A stretch of 64,000 nt of DNA from an uncultured Granulosicoccaceae bacterium (lineage in GTDB: Bacteria > Pseudomonadota > Gammaproteobacteria > Granulosicoccales > Granulosicoccaceae): contig CALKXD010000089.1 in the NCBI GenBank assembly GCA_938003855.1, positions 1 to 64,000 on the forward strand, given 5' to 3'. The notes beneath the pieces were generated by a model. The model did not search any database, was not told the origin of the DNA, and worked only from the letters and a program-made list of their open reading frames with translations. The translations under genes and the position numbers were made by a program. This document shows, piece after piece, positions 1 to 10,200 of this stretch. Positions within the stretch are counted from its first letter, which is position 1; each line of letters begins with the position of its first letter.

Positions 1-35
1 ATGTATCCTGTTCAAATAAGCGGAGTTTTCTTAAA

Positions 36-695
36 TTGGCTATTCAATCCATTGATCGCGCAAGCGAGCTAACCACCAACAAAGTACTCCGGGATACTTA
101 CCGGCTACTTTCACTCACACTTATATGGAGTGCGTTCACCGCCACGGTGTCCTACTTCCTGCAATTGCCTCACATTGCCTCGCTCGGCTGCAGTATCGCC
201 GCCATGGGCCTGCTGTTTTTTGTACTCCCAAAAGCCGCCAACAGCTCGAACGGCATCTGGGTGGTGTTTGCTGTCACCGGCCTGCTGGGTGTGGGTCTCG
301 GCCCTATGCTGAACCACTACCTCGCGACTTCCAACGGAACCACCATGGTCGCGACCGCACTGGGCGGCACTGGCGTAATCTTCATGGGTCTGTCCGGCTA
401 TGCTCTGGTAAGCAAAAAGGACTTCTCTTTCCTGGGTGGCTTTTTGTTTGCGGGCTTCATTGTCGTAATACTGGCGATGGTTGCCAACATATTCATGCAG
501 ATGCCAGCACTGTCAATTGTCCTGTCCGCTGCAATTATCCTCCTGATGAGCGGCTTCATACTTTTCGACACCAGCCGGATTATCAACGGTGGTGAAACCA
601 ACTACATCAACGCGACGATTGGTCTGTATCTGTCGATCTACAATATTTTCCAGAGCCTGCTGATGCTGCTGGGCATTGCCGGCGGCGACGACTAA
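36..695 (+). CDS. Bax inhibitor-1/YccA family membrane protein
   Basis: A 219-residue polytopic inner-membrane protein with about seven hydrophobic segments and almost no soluble parts. The C-terminal block around residues 178-212 (DTSRIINGGETNY followed by ATIGLYLSIYNIFQSLL) is the hallmark of the Bax inhibitor-1/YccA family. In E. coli, YccA modulates the FtsH protease; other members are proposed calcium-leak channels. The start is a TTG at 36, with GGAG about ten bases upstream; no ATG or GTG fits as well. The gene is followed by a strong intrinsic terminator at 720-749, so it ends its transcription unit. Family assignment is secure; the specific role is not. Confidence 0.93.
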   Translation: MAIQSIDRASELTTNKVLRDTYRLLSLTLIWSAFTATVSYFLQLPHIASLGCSIAAMGLLFFVLPKAANSSNGIWVVFAVTGLLGVGLGPMLNHYLATSNGTTMVATALGGTGVIFMGLSGYALVSKKDFSFLGGFLFAGFIVVILAMVANIFMQMPALSIVLSAAIILLMSGFILFDTSRIINGGETNYINATIGLYLSIYNIFQSLLMLLGIAGGDD

Positions 696-719
696 CAACC
701 CCCCTGACAACGCTCTGCT

Positions 720-749
720 AAAAACCCCGGTTATCCGGGGTTTTTTTTA
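720..749 (+). terminator. Rho-independent terminator after the YccA-like gene
   Basis: A perfect GC-rich stem (AACCCCGG / CCGGGGTT, loop TTAT) flanked by an A-run and followed by eight T residues. It lies 25 bases after the stop codon. Confidence 0.9.
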
Positions 750-859
750 ACCACAACAAAGCCCTGGCGGTCTTTACCGTTGAATTCTGCGCATCGTACC
801 AAACACGGCACAACGCTACTCTGCCTCATTGCCCCGGCAGATATCTAAGGAGAACTATT

Positions 860-1042
860 TTGGAAATGATCGGCCAACTCGCCATCGCAGGCCTGATGCT
901 CTTTTTTGTTTTTCGGTTGTGGCCAACCGCCAAAGAATGGATGGCCAACGGCCCGAAAGGCAACAGCAACGATTGGATCACAGCCGCCGCTCTGCTCGGG
1001 GGCGTAATGCTTTTTGTCTGGGTTCTTTTAAAGATTGTGTGA
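860..1042 (+). CDS. Small conserved-looking two-helix membrane protein (60 aa)
   Basis: Encodes 60 residues with two hydrophobic segments (about residues 5-20 and 41-58) around a polar centre containing RLWPTAKEW and NGPKG. A strong Shine-Dalgarno (AAGGAGA, 847-853) sits six bases before the TTG at 860; an in-frame ATG at 866 is the alternative start. Short membrane proteins of this pattern occur in other gammaproteobacteria as I recall, but I do not know a function. The good ribosome site and preserved frame argue that it is a real gene. Confidence 0.65.
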   Translation: MEMIGQLAIAGLMLFFVFRLWPTAKEWMANGPKGNSNDWITAAALLGGVMLFVWVLLKIV

Positions 1043-1256
1043 TCGAGACCGCAAACCCGCCCCTCTCCGGGCTTAGCGAAGCATTCTCCACGAGGCCATA
1101 TCTCCACCAGCCTCTAAAAACCTACCCCTGATAACTTACTTGTCAACAAGAACCCAAGTCATTAAATTAATTACAAATCAACCGTAAAACGCCCTCCAGT
1201 TAACTTGGCAACAGCCGATTTTTCTGTTACCCACAGACAAAATCGCACTTACGGCA

Positions 1257-4200
1257 TTGAAGCTCCGCACGCGCCCCCAACCTCCAGTGACATCGCCGAG
1301 AATCGAGCCGCTGGAGCCCCGCGTCCTTTTCTCAGCCGATATCCCCGGACTTGGTGACCTGGCAGCAAGCGACGATAACACCGCTGACTTACCCACTGAA
1401 CTACCCACAGTCACCGCGACAGCCGACGATCCTGCGGCTGTAGAAGATCTGCTGGCAGAATTACCCACGGAACAGGCAATACAACCGCGCTCAGAAGTGG
1501 TTTTTGTCGACACCAGCGTCAACGCATACCAGACGCTGATTGCGGAGATCCTTAATCGCGGGGATCCGACCCGCGAAATAACCGTCTACACCATCCAGCC
1601 GGATGAGTCGATCACGGAAATCAGCCTGACCCTGGCGACGCACAGCAATCTCGACGCCATTCACTTTGTGACCCATGGCACAGACGCCAGCGTTCGACTC
1701 GGCAGCTCAACCCTGAGCTCGTCCACCATGCCGGATTTCAGTGCTGATCTCAGCGCCTGGGGCACCGCGCTGAACGTAGACGGAGATATTTTACTGTACG
1801 GCTGCAATGTCGCGTCAAGCGCTTCAGGACAGGATTTTATTGCCCAACTGGCCACAGCAACCCAGGCCGACATCGCAGCAAGCACTGACCCCACTGGCCA
1901 CCACGCGCTGGGCGGAGACTGGGCACTGGAGTTCGAGCACGGACCCATCGCTTTTGAAGCGGCCGTACTATCAAATGATGTGGACTCGTGGGAGTCGCTG
2001 CTTCAATCAATTACTGTGACAACAAAAAGCGATGATGTTGATGCTACAGATCTTTCGTCAGTCACAGCGCTTCTTGCCACTGATGGCAACGGCGACCTGA
2101 TCAACGCCGGCCCTGACCAGGTTATTTCTCTTCGCGAAGCAATAATTGCCGCAAATGCCGAGCCCGATGCAGATGTTATTTACCTCGCGGATGACAAATA
2201 TGAAGTCAACCTGACAGGAGGTGGCAGTGATGAATACATCGGCGATCTAAACATCACCAATCCGCTAACCATTATAGGCGACAGTAATCCGGGCACAGCG
2301 GATGGAACCACTATAGATGGTAAAAATCAGTCGCGCCAATTCTCGATTGTGGACGCCGGAGAAGTGACGCTTTCCAACTTGCATTTTCATAACGGAATAG
2401 AGACTGGCGATGGTGGCGCAATATATACCAACAATACGCTGCTAACTATGGATAACGTAACAGCGCACAACAACGAAGCCGGTCGTGGTGGTGTTTTATA
2501 TGCCGGGCTTAACTCGAACGTCAACTTACATGATGTCTCATTCTATAATAATATCGCCACAGCCAACGGCGGCGCTATCTATGTGGAGCAGGATGCGTCT
2601 AACTATTCCAACAACGCAATAGTACATATTTACGATTCGGCGTTTAGCGCTAATGCCGCAAAGGACGGCGGAACCAAAGGGCCCGGCGGAGCGATATACA
2701 ACGGTGGCGGAACACATGCCTACCGGACCACATTCGACAACAATTCGGGGAGCGACGGTGGCGCAATATATAATCTGGGTGAATTAAGAACACACGACAC
2801 CACCTTTAAAAACAATGACGCCGATAATAGCGGTGGCGCATTATTTACCACGGGCCCTGCCTACCTGAACCGAACACTGATCAGCACAAACACAGCCACT
2901 ACCGGCGCAGGGGCATATAACCAGGACTACCTTGAGATCAGCGACTCGACATTGGCGAAAAATGTCGCCAGTGGCAATGGCGGCGCCATAATGGCCAATG
3001 GCAGCACCACTACGTTGATTCGATCGACAGTGGTTGACAATGAAGCCGCGACACATAGCGCCATGGAAATAAACTCCAGCACCGTAAATTACACCGGGTC
3101 ACTTTTCTCGCGCAACAACAACACCTCATCCGACCCTGATATAGGCGGCACAGGGTCCGCGTTTAACTCACAGGGGTTCAATCTCACCACAACATCACTG
3201 CAGGGCTCAATCGCAACAGATATTGTAATCCCGGGAGGAGATGCAAAGCTCGCCGCGAATCTTGCCAGCAACGGTGGTATCGTTGAGAGTTACGCACTAG
3301 TTGCGGACAGCCCTGCAGTCAATGCCGGTGCGGCAATTGATAACAACAGCGCAACGACAATCGTCGACAGCACCGGTGTACCACGCAACACGGTTGCCGA
3401 CATAGGCTCATTCGAGTTACGCCAGTCCACTGAAACACCACTGCTCTACTGGACTGACCGGGCTACAAACGCAATCTATAGAAGCGACCCGATAAACGAT
3501 ACCACCCAGAAATTACTCGACACCAACCAGTTGCCAATAGACATTGAGGTGTCTCTGGAGACCGGGCGCATATACTGGGTAGAAACGGACGCCCCCGGAA
3601 CACCGGATGGGAGTTGGGGCACATTGAATTCAGCCAATCTCGATGGCACCGATAAAACCGAGCTGCAAAACGCACTACAATACCCGATGGGCCTGGCAGT
3701 CGACGCTGCCAGCAACCGGATTTATGTTACATCAGACCTCACTGCCAATAACAGTGGCGGCGTAAATGCGATCAACGCGTACCAGCTTGACGGCTCGTTT
3801 GTAGAGGCCGTTGTGACAGATGGTGATGGCGTTGCGTTCTCGGCACCGACAGATGTAGAAATTGACCCTGACACCGGATTGTTGCTGTGGACCGACCGGG
3901 GTCAGAATGACGCAGATGGCACAGCGCTGTCGCGCGCGGTACACACTATTGATAGCGCCGGTGTAATCAATACCAGCTTCTCATTGCCATCAAGTTCTAC
4001 CACCATTATCCCATACGGCGCGAGCTTTGCCGCAGATACCACCGAATTCTACTGGGCGGGTTCCAACAAAATAGACCTGTCCAACACAACAACGGGCTCG
4101 GCAAACAATACTCGTGCGATTACCACCAACTATTCACTCGACTACTACGCTACCACCGACACCGTCTACGCGATACAAACCCTGGCAACCAACAGTTCAA

Positions 4201-7200
4201 AAATCATCAGTCTGTCAGGAGATTTAGCAACAGAAACCACACTTCATCAAAGCCTGCCGGCGCCTGCCGGCATTGTGGCAGCCGGCATTGAGAGCGTCGG
4301 CACCGGGCCGGCACTGACAATTAATACGGGCATCACCTTAAACGACAGTGAAAGCACTACTATTGTTTCGGGTAATCTGTACGCCATAGATGCCGATTCT
4401 ACACCGACAGAAATCGTTTTCACTCTAAGCAATCCACTACCCGTCTACGGCACATTGCTGCTTGACGGTATGCCATTGGCTACATCTGGTGACACATTCA
4501 CTCTAGACGATGTAATAGCAAACCGCCTGAGCTATCAGAACAACGGCACCAGTGGCTCAGACTCATTTGCTTTCACGGTAATGAGCTCTCTGGACACCTC
4601 AGATGTCACCGACATAAAAACGTTTGCCTTTACCGTACTGTCCGTGAACGATGAACCGGTACTTAGCGGCATCGAGCCCGCAACGCTTTTGTATTCAGAG
4701 AACGCCGGGCCGGTAGAGCTAAGCAACACGGTTACGGTCTCCGACACCGATGACAGCAATCTGGAATCTGCCACCGTCATTATCAGTAATAACTATAACG
4801 CCACTGAAGACTTGCTGGACTACACTGACACAGCCAATATCAGCAGCACCTGGGATCCTGTCGCGGGTATGCTGACACTCACCGGCACAGACTCAATCGC
4901 CGCCTATCAGACGGCGTTAAGATCAGTGGTGTACGAAAACAACAGCGAAAATCCGGACACATCAGCAAGAACCATCTCCATCACAATTGAGGATGGCGAT
5001 GAAAAATCGAAAGAGGTCACCCGGGTGATCGCTCCGGGCGCCGTCAATGATAAACCCGTGTTCACGGCCTTCGAAGCCAGCACGCTAACTTTTACCGAAG
5101 GCGATTCCGCAGTCACAATCACAACCGGCGCTGATCTCCTCGACGCCGATCATATCAATCTGGCTTCAGCCACAGTGGTCATCAGCAGCAACTACGCTGC
5201 AGGCGAAGACCTGATCAATTTTACCAATACAGCCAACATTAGCGGTAACTGGAACAACACCACCGGCACGCTTGTTCTGAGTGGCGGTGATAGCGTTGCT
5301 AACTACCAGGCTGCCCTGCGCTCCCTGACTTATTCGAATTCGAGTGATGCGCCAAATGAAGCGATCCGCACCATTACTTTTACCGCCTCTGATGGCATAG
5401 ACGATTCTGATCCAGTGGCAAGATCGATCAGCGTATCAGCCAAAAACGATGCGCCGCAACTCGACAACAGCGGGACCATGACACTCAGTGCAATATCAGA
5501 AGACGACTTAGACCCCACCGGCAACACGGTCGCGCAGATTGTCGCCAGCGCCACTGGCGATCGAATCACCGATGTCGATGATGGAGCCGTTGAGGGAATA
5601 GCGATCATCAACGCCGACAACTCGTACGGCATCTGGCAATACAAAACAACACCGCTTTCGCTGTGGACCGGTATCGGCTTAGTGTCGAACAGCAGCGCGC
5701 TATTACTTAACAGCGACTCTTCCGTTCGATTTCTACCATCGATTAATTATAACGGTACCTCCGGGAATATTGAATTTAGAGCGCAGGACCAAACCGGAGC
5801 TGATAGCGCCGGAAACTATGTGGACACCTCGTCAAACGGGGGTACGTCACCATTTAGTATTACTACAGAAACCGCCAATATCAGCATTACCCCGCAGAAT
5901 GATGCGCCGGTGCTCAGTGCTATAGAGACCGCCAATCTCAGCTACACCGAAGATGATGGGGCGGTTACTGTTTCCTCCACGATTGCTGCTACAGATCCGG
6001 ACGATACGTTAATAGAGTCCGCCACGATCACTATCATCAGTGGTTACGATGCCAGCCAGGATGTGCTCGGGGTTATCGATGTTGCCCCTGTGGTCAGCAC
6101 ATGGGATAGCCTGACCGGAACACTCACACTGACCGGTCAGGACACAATTGCCAACTACCAGTCACTGTTGCGATCGGTCACGTATGAAAATACCAGCCAG
6201 AAACCAGATCCTACCGAGCGCACCCTTTCATTCTCTATAAACGACGGGGACGCTGACTCAACCCCCGTCAACCGCGGCATTTCGGTTAATCCACTTAACG
6301 ATGCACCGACTTTCGATAACAGTGGCACCCTGACACTAGACACCATCATAGAAGACGCGGTTAATCCTGCCGGCAACTCGATACAGCAAATCCTGCAGTC
6401 CGACGGCGGTGATCGAATCACCGATGTCGACGACAATGCCGTTGAGGGCATCGCCATCACCAGCGCTGACAACAGCAATGGCACCTGGCAATACAAAGAA
6501 TCCGTGAGCGACAGCTGGATTGACCTGGCACCCGTCTCCTTAAGTAACGCACTGCTCCTGCACGACACTTCTTATTTGCGTTTTATCCCTGCAGCAGACT
6601 ACCATGGCACGTCCGGCCCGATAGGCTTTAAGGCCTACGATAGAACCTCGGGCACCCTGGGGAGCTACGTCGACACCGTCCCCGACGGAGGCACATCTGC
6701 ATTCAGCACCAACCGCGACAATGCCTCACTAACGATTGATGCCGGGAACGATCCTGCCGTAATTACCGCTCTCGAAGGTACCGCAATAGCCTATACCGAG
6801 AATGACGGACAGCAACAACTGAGCACACTACTGACCCTTACTGATGTAGACAATACCACCCTGGAATCTGCGACCATAAGTATAGCCAGTGGTTACCTCG
6901 CGGCCGAAGACATACTGCAATTCACTGACACGACAACCATTGGCAGCACTTGGAATAGTGCCACAGGCACTCTGACACTGACAGGTACAGACTCGCTTTC
7001 CGCCTATCAGACAGCGATCCGGTCAGTCACCTACGAAAACACGAGTGACAACCCGGACACGACCGACCGCCGATTTTCTATTGTGGTGTACGACGGCGGT
7101 ACCGACTCGGCGGCTGTTTTGCGATCGATTGAAATTACACCCCAAAATGACCTGCCCGAACTCTCTAGTCTCGAAGGTTCTGCAGTGCTTTTCGATGAGA

Positions 7201-10200
7201 ACGATCCGGCGACTGGCATCACATCGACAATCACACTCAACGACGTGGACAACAACAGCATTCAGTCGGCCCGGGTTATAATCAGCAACGGCTATGAGAC
7301 CGGTGCAGATAAACTTTTATTTACCGATACCGCCAACATCGTCGGCAACTGGAACAGCGCAACCGGCACGCTCACTCTGAGCGGAGCAGACTCACTGAGC
7401 AGCTATCAACAAGCATTGCGCTCGGTGACTTTTCACAACCCGACCGACAACCCGTCTGCAGCTGATCGAACCCTATCATTCAGTGTTAACGATGGCGCGG
7501 GAAACTCTGCCATTCAGACCCGAACGATTGACTTCACTGTTGTTAATGACGCACTGATGTTGTCCGGCATTGAAGTCGCGCCACTGAATTTTACCGAAGA
7601 CACTACCGCTGTAGTCACAACGTCGACGATCACACTAAGCGACGCGGATGACACACACATTTCCCTTGCTACTGTCGGCATCAGTAGTGGCTATATCGCC
7701 GGTGACGATCACCTGTATTTTACCGATACGGCCTCTATTACCGGCGCATGGAATGCCGGCACTGGTGTATTGACGCTGTCTGGTGCGGATACCGTGCTGT
7801 CATACCAGGACGCATTGCGCAGCATCCGCTATGAGAACACCAGTGACGCCGCCAATGTGAATCCGCGGACACTCAGTTACCACACCGACGATGGCAAAGA
7901 CTCCACCGCCAGTATCACTCGAGCGTTGACCGTAACACGGGTAAATGACGCCCCCGTCATCGCCGATGCTTCGCTCGCACCTATAGACGAAGATACACCT
8001 ACCCCCACCGGGGCTACTGTCGCAAGCTTGTTTACCACCTTGTTTGCCGATCCCGATGCCGGCAGCTACCTGGCCGGCATTGCAATCACCGGCAACACGG
8101 AGGACATCAACATCGGTGTGTGGCAATACTCCACCGACGGCCTTAACTGGCAACCGGTAGGCACGGTATCCGACGACGCCGCACTGGCCGTCAGAGCGTC
8201 CAGTCTGTTGCGATTCCTGCCCACCGAACACTATAACGGCAACCCCACCGGGCTCACAGTACGAGCAATCGACGACAGCTACACAGGTCAGTTTTCAAGC
8301 AACACGAACGTCACCATCATTGACGTGCAATCGAATGGTACGCCCACTTCCTTTTCGGCCACTGACGCGAACGTCGCCACAAGTGTCACCCCGGTGGGAG
8401 ACAGGCCAACAGCAACCAATGCAACAATGTCTCAGCTTGAAGATGCCAACCCGCCCGCACAGGCAACCATTAACTCGTTGTTTCAAGGCACCTTCACTGA
8501 CGCCGACAGCGGCCAAAGCCTGCTTGCAGTTGCCGTCAGCAGCAATGCCGCCGATACCACCGGCCAATGGCAGTACAGCAGTAACGGTAGCAACTGGTTT
8601 GATGTGGGCACAGTCAGCCCCGTCAACGCATTATTGCTGGGTCAGGCGACACAACTGCGTTATGTACCTGTGGAAGATCATAATTCAAGCACACCTGATC
8701 TGGAGGTCTACCTTATAGACACCAGCGCCAGTCATGTTCTGACGAGCGGGGCATCTAGAGCAACACTTGATATTTCAGCCACCACCAATGATCAATCTGT
8801 CAGCAACAGTCCGTACTCGGTAGCGCTCGACATCACCGCGGTAAATGACGCCCCCGAAGCACTCGACAGCACCGTCACTGTCACCGAGGACACACCCTAT
8901 TTATTTGCCACAAACGATTTCGGGTTTCGCGACACTGCCGACGGCCACAACCTGAGTAACGTACTCTATGGCACGGCAACCACAGGCACCCTAGCGGTCG
9001 AGAGCGGCGGCCTGACCTATACACCTGCTGCCAATGACGACGGGCCGGCTACTCACTCGTTCAGCTTTAGTGTGGTTGATGACGGCGGTACCGTGAACGG
9101 TGGTACAAACACCTCGACCAACACCGCGACAATGACTATTGTCATGCAACCGGTAAACGACGCACCAACGCTGTCGGGCAGTACACTGCCGGCTATTAAC
9201 GAAGACACCATTGCCCCCGGCCAATCGGTTAACGACCTGCTCAGCGGGCATTTCCACGATGTGGATACCGGAGCCAGCCTTCACGGCATTGCGATTTCTG
9301 CTAACCACGCACCGGTCACCAGTGGCGCCTGGCAGTATTCACTAAATGGTCTTGACTGGACAGACGTCGGGACAGTCGATACCAGCACCGCCTTGCTGGT
9401 GGACGCAAGCACATTGATGCGCTTCCAGCCGTCAGTACACTTTAACGGGTCACCGCTTTCACTGACTATTCACGCAATAGACAACAGCCACTCAGTTGTT
9501 TTCAGCACTGATCTGGTGCCGCGCCATGGTGATATAACAATTACGGGTGGCGCAACCGCATACAGTGCTGCCAGTGAACTGCAAACGCAGGTAGTTTCTG
9601 TTAACGATTCACCGACTGGCGCACCAGCCAGTATTGATGCCACACTGGAAGACAACACAGCAGGTCATCCACACAGCATCGATGAGTTATTCCTGTCAGG
9701 ATTTACCGATGCGGATGGCACGCTGGCCGGACTGGCAATCACCGGCAACACGGAAGTGGCAGCCGGACAATGGCAGTACACGACAAATAACACATCGTGG
9801 AACAACATTAGCACCACCAGTCCGTCAAGCGCACTGATTCTCCACAACACCAGTCAACTGCGGTTTATCCCGTCGGCCGATTTCAACGGCGACCCCGCAC
9901 CGTTAACCGCACGCCTGATCGACAACACCTACGCAGGCCCCTATACCAACGATGCAACTCGATCAATTGTTGATTTAAGTGGCCTGAGCGATAGCTCGGC
10001 GTTCAGTCAGTCAGACCTCAGTATATCGACCAGCATTCTGAGCGTGAACGACCCACCTGTGAGCAACGGTAGCAGGGTAGAAGGTACGGAAGACACTGCC
10101 ATTACGCTTGCAGTAACCGACTTCCATTTTGAAGATCTCAGCGACGGCGATGCCTTTGCCGCAATTACTATAGTTTCAGCACCCTCCTCCGGCATGCTGA

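Noticed and set aside
7800-8231. 143-codon minus-strand ORF, and many similar ones inside the giant gene
   Set aside because: They fall opposite continuous conserved repeats of the plus-strand protein; low stop density on the other strand follows from the repetitive, GC-rich coding sequence.
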